DNA from: Deltaproteobacteria bacterium
GTDB taxonomy: Bacteria; Desulfobacterota; Syntrophia; Syntrophales; Smithellaceae
DNA: 37,829 bases
NCBI GenBank assembly: GCA_025355175.1
Contig: JANYAF010000142.1
Span: forward strand, 1-37,829
Direction of reading: 5' to 3'
Below the pieces are notes generated by a model that worked only from the letters and a program-made list of their open reading frames with translations, was not told where the DNA came from and did not search any database. The position numbers and the translations under genes are program-made. Of this stretch, positions 24,025-31,270 are shown in pieces. Position 1 is the stretch's first letter; every line of letters starts with the position of its first letter.

Positions 24025-24268
24025 AATCTATTTTAAAGAATCTGTTGAAAAGGATTTCCGCGCAATACCAAAGAATGATCTACAGAAGATCATCCTTCGT
24101 ATTCAGGCTCTCGCAAGTGACCCGAGGCCGCCAGGCCACGAAAAACTCACAGGACAAGAAAGATATCGCGTCCGTCAAGGTCATTACAGAATAGTCTATT
24201 CTATTCACGATAAAGAATTCACGGTTTGGGTAGTAAAAGTTGGACATCGCAAAGATATCTACAGATGA
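24011..24268 (+). CDS. RelE/ParE-family toxin
   Basis: An 85-residue toxin of the RelE/ParE superfamily: YKIYFKESVEKDFRAIPKND, then HEKLTGQERYRVRQGHYRIVYSIHDKEFTVWVVKVGHRKDIYR. The latter carries the conserved Arg/His/Tyr pattern (RVRxGxYRIVY, VGHRxxxY) of RelE-type ribosome-dependent mRNA interferases. It is coded right after and overlapping the antitoxin, as usual for these operons. Whether it cuts mRNA (RelE) or targets gyrase (ParE) cannot be decided by eye, though the GHRKDIYR ending favours RelE. Confidence 0.9.
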   Translation: MAEYKIYFKESVEKDFRAIPKNDLQKIILRIQALASDPRPPGHEKLTGQERYRVRQGHYRIVYSIHDKEFTVWVVKVGHRKDIYR

Positions 24269-24311
24269 AGCGAACAAGAACATACAGTCGGCTAAAGCTT
24301 GCTGGGCTGCT

Positions 24312-24417
24312 CCGGATCAGCTTTTAGTCAGGCTGGTTACCGTGACAACCGCCACGGCAACCAGCTTGATCCGGAATATCTTTCAATCTTTGATTTTTCA
24401 TCCGGCATGCGCCGGAT
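24312..24417. repeat. Large nested palindromes in the 181-base gap between toxin and thiolase genes
   Basis: CCGGATC (24312-24318) pairs with GATCCGG (24368-24374); inside, GCTGGTT and CCGTG (24332-24344) pair with CACGG and AACCAGC (24353-24365). A second perfect palindrome, ATCCGGC/GCCGGAT, lies at 24400-24417. Neither ends in a T-tract on either strand, so these are not simple terminators. From 24424 a CTTCAGCCTTCAGTCTA stretch repeats, in reverse, a motif found after the Rho_N-like gene (23363-23384). No gene is seen from 24269 to 24449. Confidence 0.6.
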
Positions 24418-24449
24418 TCCGCTTCACCTTCAGCCTTCAGTCTATTCCC

Positions 24450-25703
24450 CTAAAGCATCTCAATCGCGGTCGCCATCGATACTCCGCCGCCACCGCACAG
24501 GGTGGCCAGTCCAAGGGTTTTGCCATGTTTTTGCATGGCATGGATAAGCGTAACCATGATTCTGCATCCGGTAGATCCAACCGGATGTCCAAGACCGATG
24601 CCGCTGCCGTTGATATTAGTAATTTCACGGTTTAAACCAAGTTCCTTTTCGCAACCGAGATACTGACCGGCAAATGCTTCATTGACTTCAATCAGATCAA
24701 AAGCATCCAAGGTAAGACGCGGGTCGTTTTTGAGCAGGTTTTTTACGGCTGGAACCGGGCTTAAACCCATCACGGAAGGATGGCACCCACCACGTCCGGA
24801 GGAACGTATCCTGGCGATTGGTTTCAATCCTAATTCCTTGGCTTTTTCGGCCGACATGATAATCATGGCTGAAGCGCCATCGTTAAGCCCGGAGGAGTTG
24901 CCGGCCGTAACCTTGCCAACCTTAGGGATAAATCCCGGTGGTAATGCCTGCAATTGTTCCATTGTTAATCCGGGACGGAAATGTTCATCTTTGTCGAAGA
25001 TGATGGGCGGTTTGCCTTTTTTCTGGGGGATCTCAATCGGCACGATCTCGTCCTTGAAGTCGCCATTTTTGGTGGCGCGCTCGACGTTGTTATGGCTGCG
25101 CAGGGCAACCTCATCCATTTCCTGGCGGCTGATGTTCAAAAGTTGGGCAATCAGTTCCGTGGTATGGCCCATGATATAGGGTTTGCCCTTTAAACTTTCG
25201 AAAGGCTGGCCTGATTTGACGGGACCATCGTCCCCCAACGGCATGACGTATGAGCCGCAATGTAATGCGCGGATCATGGAATCCACAAAAACACTGTCCT
25301 GAAGGCGGCAGCCCCAACGGGCGTCGAAATTTACATAGGGTGTGCCGGACATATGCTCAACGCCGCCGGCCAAAATGATGTCAGCCATATCGGCTTTGAT
25401 CATGGCCGCGCCGCTTAGTACGGCTTCCATGCCTGAAATACATACACGATTCAGCGTAACAGCGGTCACGCTTTCCGGAATACCGGCCAAAAGAGCTCCT
25501 ACACGAGCAACATTAAGTGTATTACAGGATTCAAGGCAGCAACCGAACCGGACATCATCAATCATGACCGGGTCTATTCCGGCACGTTTAACGGCCTCTT
25601 TCATGACAACAGCCGCAATGCGTGCTCCGATCATGTCCTTTAATGTACCCCCGAAAGTTCCTATGGCTGTCCTGCACGCTGATACAATAACCACATCTTT
25701 CAT
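24450..25703 (-). CDS. Thiolase (acetyl-CoA C-acyltransferase/acetyltransferase)
   Basis: A 417-residue thiolase, which cleaves 3-ketoacyl-CoA or condenses two acyl-CoAs. The nucleophile is C88 (NRVCISGMEA), with N341-EAF, H373 (GLGHPVG) and C403 (CGGGG) completing the active site. MKDVVIVSACRTAIGTFGG is the standard N-terminus. The loop before H373 reads NGSGIGLGHPVGSTGCR, whereas most family members have NGGAIALGHP, which may alter substrate choice. It lies 125 bases after the nitronate monooxygenase-like gene on the same strand, so they may form one operon. A role in fatty or aromatic acid oxidation, or in acetoacetyl-CoA metabolism, fits a syntroph but is inferred. Confidence 0.92.
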   Translation of the reverse strand: MKDVVIVSACRTAIGTFGGTLKDMIGARIAAVVMKEAVKRAGIDPVMIDDVRFGCCLESCNTLNVARVGALLAGIPESVTAVTLNRVCISGMEAVLSGAAMIKADMADIILAGGVEHMSGTPYVNFDARWGCRLQDSVFVDSMIRALHCGSYVMPLGDDGPVKSGQPFESLKGKPYIMGHTTELIAQLLNISRQEMDEVALRSHNNVERATKNGDFKDEIVPIEIPQKKGKPPIIFDKDEHFRPGLTMEQLQALPPGFIPKVGKVTAGNSSGLNDGASAMIIMSAEKAKELGLKPIARIRSSGRGGCHPSVMGLSPVPAVKNLLKNDPRLTLDAFDLIEVNEAFAGQYLGCEKELGLNREITNINGSGIGLGHPVGSTGCRIMVTLIHAMQKHGKTLGLATLCGGGGVSMATAIEML

Positions 25704-25724
25704 CGTATAATCTCCTTTTTAAGT

Positions 25725-25737
25725 GGAACGACGTTCC
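25725..25737. promoter_or_regulatory. Palindrome GGAACG-A-CGTTCC upstream of the thiolase
   Basis: A perfect 6-bp-arm dyad lies 22 bases before the thiolase ATG (minus strand), in the gap to the preceding gene. It could be a repressor site giving the thiolase control of its own, or chance. The gap (25704-25828) holds no gene. Confidence 0.35.
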
Positions 25738-25828
25738 TCGATTTACCGACCTACCCCCGATCATTGTACCAACATGCTAAGGGTTCGGCCATTTTGAGGG
25801 TTCCTACTCTATCCTGGATGAATAAAAG

Positions 25829-26941
25829 TTAGGCCAGTAATTTTGTCTGAACACTCCTGAGAATATTCTCGGCATCCTTGACGATAGACTGCACCATGTC
25901 GTTAACTTTAGGCATATCATTAATACGCTGCGCCGCTTCTCCGGCAGCCATCATCGCTTTTGTCTTGTCACCATCGCAAACGGCTTTGATGGATTCAATC
26001 TCAAATTGGATGAGAGACATATCAATCGTTGTATAATCGTCGGGGATTCCGAGAAAAACACCGGGCGATTTTTGCAACGTGTTTTTGGCGTGTTCGTCGC
26101 TGCGAGGATTTTTCAGCCAGCGGGCAGGTCCTACAAAACCACGGGCAACCAGCGTTCCACGGTCACCGGCAGCAACAACACCTTCCTTCCAGATCTGGTG
26201 GAAGTCGCTTTCCTGCGTTGCCAGAAAACGTGTTCCCATTTGCGCGCCGTCTGCGCCGAGAACCAGGGCTGCGGCCAGCGTCTTGCCGTCGCAGTATCCA
26301 CCGGCGCCTGCCACCAGGGTTTTATCGTCGGAAACCGCTTCGACTACGGCGGGCAGCAGAATCATCGAATGTACGGGCTCCCAGGAGGTATGGAATCCGC
26401 CTTCATGTCCGGAGGCCACAATGACATCCACGCCTGCCTTTTTACAACGCAAAGCTCCTTTCACGGAAGGAACAACATGCATCCAGATAAATCCCGCATT
26501 TTTAATCTTGTCCTTCCAACCGACCGGGTCACCGGCGGATGTGAAGATTACTTTAAAACACTTTTTCATGTCTGGATTCTCTTCACGAACCCGGATGGCC
26601 GTGTCTATCATGATATGCGAATACTTGACGAGTTCCGCCGACACCATAACGTTTATTCCGAATACGCCTCCTTTATCCTTGACTAAGCGATAGGTGCGTT
26701 TTAACAGCTTCTCCAGGACGGTGGCCATGTCATCCTCCCGGTTCGCTTCCGCAGTTTCCACAAAAGCATTGTAAATCCAAGGTTGATCGTCCTTGTTAAA
26801 AAGACCGCTCGTCGAAAGCAATCCCAGAACGCCTGCATTGGCCGAGGCCACGCAAAGGTTGTTGTTGCTGAATGGTCCCATGCCCGCCTGGATGATCGGG
26901 TATTTTGCTCCGGTTAACTCACACAATCTTGATTTAATCAT
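25829..26941 (-). CDS. Nitronate monooxygenase-like / FabK-like flavoenzyme
   Basis: A 370-residue FMN-binding TIM-barrel protein of the 2-nitropropane dioxygenase superfamily: GAKYPIIQAGMGPFSNNNL at the N-terminus, MHVVPSVKGALRCKKAGVDVIVASGHEGGFH in the middle, and VAGAGGYCDGKTLAAALVLGADGAQMGTRF for the phosphate-binding end. The superfamily includes nitronate monooxygenase and the enoyl-ACP reductase FabK. In a strict anaerobe an oxygenase is unlikely, so an acyl-CoA or enoyl reductase-type reaction linked to the neighbouring thiolase is a reasonable guess. GGAGGG precedes the ATG. Confidence 0.85.
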   Translation of the reverse strand: MIKSRLCELTGAKYPIIQAGMGPFSNNNLCVASANAGVLGLLSTSGLFNKDDQPWIYNAFVETAEANREDDMATVLEKLLKRTYRLVKDKGGVFGINVMVSAELVKYSHIMIDTAIRVREENPDMKKCFKVIFTSAGDPVGWKDKIKNAGFIWMHVVPSVKGALRCKKAGVDVIVASGHEGGFHTSWEPVHSMILLPAVVEAVSDDKTLVAGAGGYCDGKTLAAALVLGADGAQMGTRFLATQESDFHQIWKEGVVAAGDRGTLVARGFVGPARWLKNPRSDEHAKNTLQKSPGVFLGIPDDYTTIDMSLIQFEIESIKAVCDGDKTKAMMAAGEAAQRINDMPKVNDMVQSIVKDAENILRSVQTKLLA

Positions 26942-27005
26942 AATTATCCCTCCATTTAATTTTTGTTATGAAATTTCTTTTCGGATTTCCTATGCCGTAA
27001 GTATG

Positions 27006-27033
27006 AAAATATATCAATAAATAGTTTCGTCAA
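27006..27033 (-). promoter_or_regulatory. Candidate promoter of the nitronate monooxygenase-like gene
   Basis: On the minus strand TTGACG (27033-27028) and TATTTT (27011-27006) are 16 bp apart, about 65 bases before the start codon. A 14-bp AT-only palindrome (27039-27052) lies just upstream of the -35 box; in such AT-rich DNA it may be chance. Confidence 0.45.
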
Positions 27034-27107
27034 TGGATAATAATTAATTATTTAAATAGCAACTATGATGAAACCGTAAAAGACCCATGCCGTATTTCAC
27101 CTAATAT

Positions 27108-27140
27108 AAAAAGCCCGTTCCTCTCCGGAGCGGGCTTTTT
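27108..27140 (-). terminator. Bidirectional terminator after tRNA-Asn
   Basis: AAAAAGCCCG (27108-27117) and CGGGCTTTTT (27131-27140) form a 10-bp stem with an inner CTCCGGAG. It begins 5 bases after the tRNA CCA end on the minus strand. The A/T arms give a U-tract in both directions, although the only gene that needs it is the tRNA. Confidence 0.9.
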
Positions 27141-27144
27141 ATTC

Positions 27145-27220
27145 TGGCTCCCCAGCGCGGACTCGAACCACGGACATGGTGGTTAACAGCCACCCGCTCT
27201 ACCGACTGAGCTACTGGGGA
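27145..27220 (-). tRNA. tRNA-Asn (anticodon GTT)
   Basis: On the minus strand a full cloverleaf folds: acceptor TCCCCAG/CTGGGGA, D stem GCTC/GAGC, anticodon stem GGTGG/CCACC around CTGTTAA (anticodon GTT), T stem CGTGG/CCGCG with TTCGAGT loop, discriminator G and an encoded CCA. Length 76 with CCA. It stands alone, with its own promoter and terminator. Confidence 0.97.
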
Positions 27221-27305
27221 ACATATTTGATTTTCAAGGATTCTTCTTGCCTTTAGTCCGATAATTATAAACAGACTCAAGCTGCTAAAGAAAATTTTCA
27301 GCGGC

Positions 27306-27334
27306 TACATAATACAAGACGAGGCGGATGTCAA
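27306..27334 (-). promoter_or_regulatory. Promoter of tRNA-Asn
   Basis: On the minus strand TTGACA (27334-27329) and TATGTA (27311-27306) are exactly 17 bp apart. Transcription would start near 27299, giving a 5' leader of about 80 bases to be removed by RNase P. The spacer is GC-rich and no discriminator could be judged. Confidence 0.7.
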
Positions 27335-27440
27335 CAACTTCAATAAAATAATTACTGAAAGTAAGAAAGACCCAAATAAATTGAATTGCATGAGAAAATC
27401 AGTCGTCAAAACGATAATTTCAAAGAAATTCATCATTATC

Positions 27441-27469
27441 TTGCCTCAAAATCCGGGATGCGATATAAA
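27441..27469 (+). promoter_or_regulatory. Candidate promoter of the frhB-iorAB operon
   Basis: TTGCCT (27441-27446) and TATAAA (27464-27469) are 17 bp apart and end 27 bases before the ATG at 27496. This leaves a very short leader. The rest of 27335-27440 is AT-rich and shows no gene. Confidence 0.5.
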
Positions 27470-27495
27470 CGCAAATCTAAAATTTGGGAAGTCCG

Positions 27496-28653
27496 ATGAA
27501 CAAGAAGCCCGGCAGTCAGACAAAACTGAAAAAAGATGTTTTGGAACAAAGCCTTTGCACCGGCTGCGGGGCCTGTGTCAGTCTGTGTCCGTATCAGGTC
27601 GTTTACCATGACCGGACGGTTCAGCTCCATGACTGCGATCTGACTGACGGGAAATGCTACGCATTTTGCCCCCGGACGCCTGCCGACTACGGACAAATTC
27701 GGGAAAGTCTCTTTGATGTCAGTGAGGTAACGCCGGAAATCGGTGCGGTAAAAGGTTATTATTTATCGAGGGCTGCCGATCCTGCATTGCGTGCGAAAGC
27801 CCAGCATGGCGGCACGGTGACGGGCCTTCTGGAAGTCGCTATAGCTGAAGGCCTGATCGATTCCGCCATTGTCTCTTCACGTAACGAAGAATTGGAGCAA
27901 GAGGGCAGGCTGATTGAAGCTAAAAGTCAGTTGTGCGATTATGCGAAAAGCAAGTTTACGGTATCTCCTACAGTGGCCGCTTTCAACCGGCTGATGGGCG
28001 ACACGGTTAGAAAAGTCGGTGTTGTGGCGACGCCCTGTCAGGCGCTGGCGCTGGCAAAAATGAAGACGGCAGTAATAAGTAATGACAGTAAAATCAATCA
28101 ATTAAACCTGGTGATTGGTTTGTTTTGCGGTTGGACTCTATCGGTCGAAAGCTTTCACCGCTTGTTGCAGCAATATCAGATATCCCCTGAAGCGCTCACC
28201 GGCATGGATATTCCGGCGGGAAAAAATATTCTGGAACTTTACACGAACGAATCCGTGACGTCCGTGTCCATGGCCGAGGTGGACGCCTGTGTTCGGACGG
28301 CCTGTCACTATTGTATCGACAGTACGGCGGAGTTTGCCGATCTGTCCGTCGGCGCAGCGCGTTTCGGTGGTGACTGCGATGAGATGCGTGGCTGGAACCA
28401 GATCATTGTGCGATCGGAGCTTGGAAAACAGGTGATGGAACTGGCTGTTGACCGGGGCGCGCTGGAAATCAGGGAGGCCCCGGCGTCAGCCTTGCAGAAC
28501 CTGAAAAACGCGGCGGCGGAAAAAAAGAGAAAAGCATTAAAAAACATTATTGAGAAAAGCCGTTCGGTAAAAAATCTTTTGTATCTGAACAGCGACGATC
28601 CGGTCGTACGAAAATATTTGAGTATTGATAAGAAACGAAAAGGGAAATCATGA
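27496..28653 (+). CDS. FrhB/FdhB-family iron-sulfur flavoprotein
   Basis: A 385-residue relative of the beta subunit of coenzyme F420 hydrogenase/dehydrogenase. It begins with a ferredoxin-like motif (C21, C24, C27, C31) and a second cysteine set (C47, C54, C58). FrhB hallmarks follow: GGTVTGLLEVAIAEGLIDSAIV, VGVVATPCQALALAKMK, IGLFCGWTLSVESF and CHYCIDSTAEFADLSVGAARFGGD. FrhB proteins bind FAD and move electrons between iron-sulfur clusters and a soluble carrier. ATG at 27496 with GGGAAG upstream is preferred to TTG at 27484. The stop overlaps iorA by 4 bases, so it is probably a partner of IorAB, carrying electrons from pyruvate-type oxidation to an unknown acceptor. Whether the organism has F420 cannot be told here. 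Confidence 0.85.
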   Translation: MNKKPGSQTKLKKDVLEQSLCTGCGACVSLCPYQVVYHDRTVQLHDCDLTDGKCYAFCPRTPADYGQIRESLFDVSEVTPEIGAVKGYYLSRAADPALRAKAQHGGTVTGLLEVAIAEGLIDSAIVSSRNEELEQEGRLIEAKSQLCDYAKSKFTVSPTVAAFNRLMGDTVRKVGVVATPCQALALAKMKTAVISNDSKINQLNLVIGLFCGWTLSVESFHRLLQQYQISPEALTGMDIPAGKNILELYTNESVTSVSMAEVDACVRTACHYCIDSTAEFADLSVGAARFGGDCDEMRGWNQIIVRSELGKQVMELAVDRGALEIREAPASALQNLKNAAAEKKRKALKNIIEKSRSVKNLLYLNSDDPVVRKYLSIDKKRKGKS

Positions 28654-30590
28654 CCAAACTCTTGTCACCGGCCAAATCAAAGGTGTTATTTCTGGGCAAT
28701 GAAGCGATTGCGCGCGGTGCGCTGGAAGCAGGCGTTGCGGTGGCCACGGGCTATCCGGGGACGCCGTCATCCGAGGTGATCGAATCCCTGGCGCGTGTCG
28801 CCTCCGAACGAAACCTGTATGTGGAATGGTCGGTCAACGAAAAAGTGGCCCTCGAAGTGGCCGCCGCCGCGTCCTTTGCCGGCCTGCGTTCGATGGCTGT
28901 CATGAAACAAAACGGCGTGAATGTGGCATCGGATTTCCTTCTGCATTTGACCGCGTCGGGTACGCGTGGGGGGCTGGTGCTGGTTTCCTGCGAAGATCCG
29001 GGCGCGCTCTCCAGCGTCAATGAAGGGGAATCACGCTATTTTGCGCGGATGCTGGAAATGCCGCTTTTGGAACCGGCGGATTTTCAGGAAGCCAAAGACC
29101 TGACGAAGTGGGCGTTTGAATTATCGGAACAAATCGGCAATGTCGTGATGCTGCGATCGGTTACGCGTATGTCGCATGCGAGCGGCAATGTGATTTGTGG
29201 AAAATTGCCGATAAAAAGCGGGAAAGCTCACTTTGAATATGATGGATCGGTCATGGACTCGAGCCGCGGGCCGATGATCAGCACGCCGGTGGTGGCTAAA
29301 CATCTGCTGCATCAGAAAAAACTAAAAAATATCGAGGCGTTGTTTGAGAAAAGTCCTTTTAACCGGTATGTCGGCGCGGCGAAACCGGAGTTGCTTATGA
29401 TCACCAGCAGCGCCTGTTTCCTTTATGCCAAAGAAGCTGTCGAGATGCTGGGACTGCAAAAGCGTGTAGGGATTTTGAAACTGGGGACGACCTGGCCTCT
29501 GCCGCCTAAGCTGCTTGAAAAACACCTGCGCAAGAAGACGAAGATTCTGATTGTTGAAGAAGTGATGCCGTTTCTTGAAGAAAACGTGAAGGTTCTGGCT
29601 GCAGGTCTTGTGAACCGGATCGGCGTTAAAACATTCTTTGGTAAATACGATGAAACGCTGCCGTCCGTGGGCGAGCTCAATCCGGATATTGTCGCCGTCG
29701 CGCTGTGTCATATTTTGAAGGTAAAGCGCAAAACGCTTCCGGCTAACTATCTCAGCGACTCTCAGAAAGCAGTAGCGCTGATTCCCGCGCGCGAACAAAC
29801 GTTTTGCGCCGGGTGTCCGCACCGCGCGTCGTTCTGGAATATTCACAACGCCATCGCGCTCGACGGCCGTAAAGGTTTTGTTTGCGGAGACATCGGCTGT
29901 TATTCCATGGCAGCCCTGTCGCCCGCGACCGGCTATCACACGATGCCTACGCTCCATTCGATGGGCTCCGGTACAGGACTGGCGAGCGGCTTTGCCAAAC
30001 TGGCTCAGTTCGGCCTCGATCAACCGATTCTGACGGTTTGCGGGGATTCCACTTTTTATCATGCGGTGATTCCGGCGCTGATCAACGCGCAGCACAACCG
30101 CGCGGACATTACGTTTATTGTGCTGGACAATGCCGGTACGGCCATGACGGGATTTCAGCCACATCCGGGCCTCGCGATCAGTGCGATGAAAGAGGCGGTT
30201 CCCGCCGTGGACATAGCGGCGATTTGCTCCGCCATCGGCGCTAAAGTGGCGCTAAGCGATCCGTTTGACCTGAAGACGACCGGTAAAATTCTGACCTCGT
30301 TTCTGGCCGATAAAGGATTGCTCAAGGTGTTGATCCTGCGTCAGGCCTGCGCGCTCAGCCCCGAGAAAAAGGGAAAGAAAATATTTGACGTGAAGGTGAA
30401 CGAATTGTTGTGTCTGGGCGATGCGTGCGGCTGTAACCGCCTGTGCACGCGGATTTTCCGCTGTCCGGCGCTTACCTGGGACCGGACGACGAAGAAGGCG
30501 GTGGTCGATGAGGTTATCTGCGCCGGTTGTGGCGTGTGCGCCTCGATCTGTCCGCAGAATGCGATTGTTAAAACGGAGGCGGCACTCTGA
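28650..30590 (+). CDS. iorA: Indolepyruvate:ferredoxin oxidoreductase, alpha subunit
   Basis: Oxidises aryl 2-oxoacids (indolepyruvate, phenylpyruvate, 4-hydroxyphenylpyruvate) with CoA to aryl-acetyl-CoA, CO2 and reduced ferredoxin, or the reverse. The 646 residues show the pyrimidine-binding domain (GYPGTPSSEVIESL, EWSVNEKVALEVAAAAS, MKQNGVNVASDFL), the TPP/Mg2+ domain (FCAGCPHRASFWN, GDIGCYS near 413, GDSTFYHA near 466) and a C-terminal two-cluster ferredoxin domain (CGCNRLC, then CAGCGVCASICPQNAIV from 624). It overlaps frhB by 4 bases and is followed at once by iorB. Confidence 0.95.
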   Translation: MTKLLSPAKSKVLFLGNEAIARGALEAGVAVATGYPGTPSSEVIESLARVASERNLYVEWSVNEKVALEVAAAASFAGLRSMAVMKQNGVNVASDFLLHLTASGTRGGLVLVSCEDPGALSSVNEGESRYFARMLEMPLLEPADFQEAKDLTKWAFELSEQIGNVVMLRSVTRMSHASGNVICGKLPIKSGKAHFEYDGSVMDSSRGPMISTPVVAKHLLHQKKLKNIEALFEKSPFNRYVGAAKPELLMITSSACFLYAKEAVEMLGLQKRVGILKLGTTWPLPPKLLEKHLRKKTKILIVEEVMPFLEENVKVLAAGLVNRIGVKTFFGKYDETLPSVGELNPDIVAVALCHILKVKRKTLPANYLSDSQKAVALIPAREQTFCAGCPHRASFWNIHNAIALDGRKGFVCGDIGCYSMAALSPATGYHTMPTLHSMGSGTGLASGFAKLAQFGLDQPILTVCGDSTFYHAVIPALINAQHNRADITFIVLDNAGTAMTGFQPHPGLAISAMKEAVPAVDIAAICSAIGAKVALSDPFDLKTTGKILTSFLADKGLLKVLILRQACALSPEKKGKKIFDVKVNELLCLGDACGCNRLCTRIFRCPALTWDRTTKKAVVDEVICAGCGVCASICPQNAIVKTEAAL

Positions 30591-30591
30591 A

Positions 30592-31206
30592 ATGAAAAAG
30601 CAGCTCCTTTCAAATACAAAGAATCTGATTCTCACCGGCGTCGGCGGTCAGGGCAACGTCATGGCCTCAAGGACGCTGGCGGGCATGCTGGTGGATGCGG
30701 GCTATATCGTCACGATCGGCGAAACGTTCGGTATGTCACAGCGCGGCGGCTCAGTCATGAGTCATCTGCGTATTTCACCCGATTCGGTTAAAAGCCCGCA
30801 GATTCCCCGTGGTGGGGCGGATGTGATCGTGGCGCTTGAGCCACTTGAAGCGCTACGTGTCCTCACGGTTTACGGCAATCCGCAGGTCTGCGTGTTGTCC
30901 AATACACGACCCGTTTATCCCATCGGCGTGATCACAGGCGAGCTTTCCTATCCATCGGAAGAAAATATCCAGGTGGCGTTTCAGCGATTATCGAAAGCCT
31001 TCTGGAGCATTGATGCGACATCAGCGGCGCTTGCGCTTGGTAATCCCGTTTTGAGCAACATTGTGATGATCGGGGCACTGGCCAAAACCGGCCTTTTACC
31101 CATCGACCGCAGGATGTTTGAAAAAGAGATCAAAAAAACGCTTGCTGTGGATAAATGTGCCGTGAATTTAAAGGCATACGATGCCGGCGGCGAAATGATC
31201 AAATAA
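30592..31206 (+). CDS. iorB: Indolepyruvate:ferredoxin oxidoreductase, beta subunit
   Basis: A 204-residue gamma-type subunit of the 2-oxoacid:ferredoxin oxidoreductase family. NLILTGVGGQGNVMASRTLAGMLVDAG is its N-terminal signature, followed by GETFGMSQRGGSVMSHLRI and LEPLEALR. The frame is open from 30421, but ATG at 30592, with GGAGG at 30575-30579, gives the standard N-terminus and normal length. It begins 1 base after the iorA stop. Together with IorA it forms the alpha2beta2 enzyme. Confidence 0.95.
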   Translation: MKKQLLSNTKNLILTGVGGQGNVMASRTLAGMLVDAGYIVTIGETFGMSQRGGSVMSHLRISPDSVKSPQIPRGGADVIVALEPLEALRVLTVYGNPQVCVLSNTRPVYPIGVITGELSYPSEENIQVAFQRLSKAFWSIDATSAALALGNPVLSNIVMIGALAKTGLLPIDRRMFEKEIKKTLAVDKCAVNLKAYDAGGEMIK

Positions 31207-31209
31207 TGG

Positions 31210-31237
31210 TTGACGATCCGCCATAGAACCTTATATT
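31210..31237 (+). promoter_or_regulatory. Candidate promoter of the flavodiiron operon
   Basis: TTGACG (31210-31215) and TATATT (31232-31237) are 16 bp apart, directly after the iorB stop and about 33 bases before the GTG start. This would let the oxygen-defence genes be expressed independently of iorAB. Confidence 0.5.
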
Positions 31238-31270
31238 ACAACTCCTACATTATTGCCGAGGTGAAATTTC

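Noticed and set aside
24312-24374. Nested palindrome considered as an integron attC site
   Set aside because: No clear GTTRRRY/RYYYAAC core boxes frame it and there is no integrase nearby.
26006-26686. Long plus-strand frames opposite the nitronate monooxygenase-like gene
   Set aside because: Several overlapping frames exist on that strand, none with a ribosome site or motif. The minus-strand protein is full length with family motifs.
27039-27052. 14-bp palindrome made only of A and T upstream of the nitronate monooxygenase-like gene
   Set aside because: In such AT-rich DNA palindromes of this kind arise easily. No second copy was seen.
29322-30164. A 280-codon minus-strand frame inside iorA
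   Set aside because: It has a shadow-like composition (rich in Arg, His, Gln), no start signals, and lies wholly within a clear iorA coding frame.
30421-30591. Earlier start for iorB
   Set aside because: The extra 57 residues are an Arg-rich shadow of the iorA ferredoxin domain. The family N-terminus begins just after ATG 30592.
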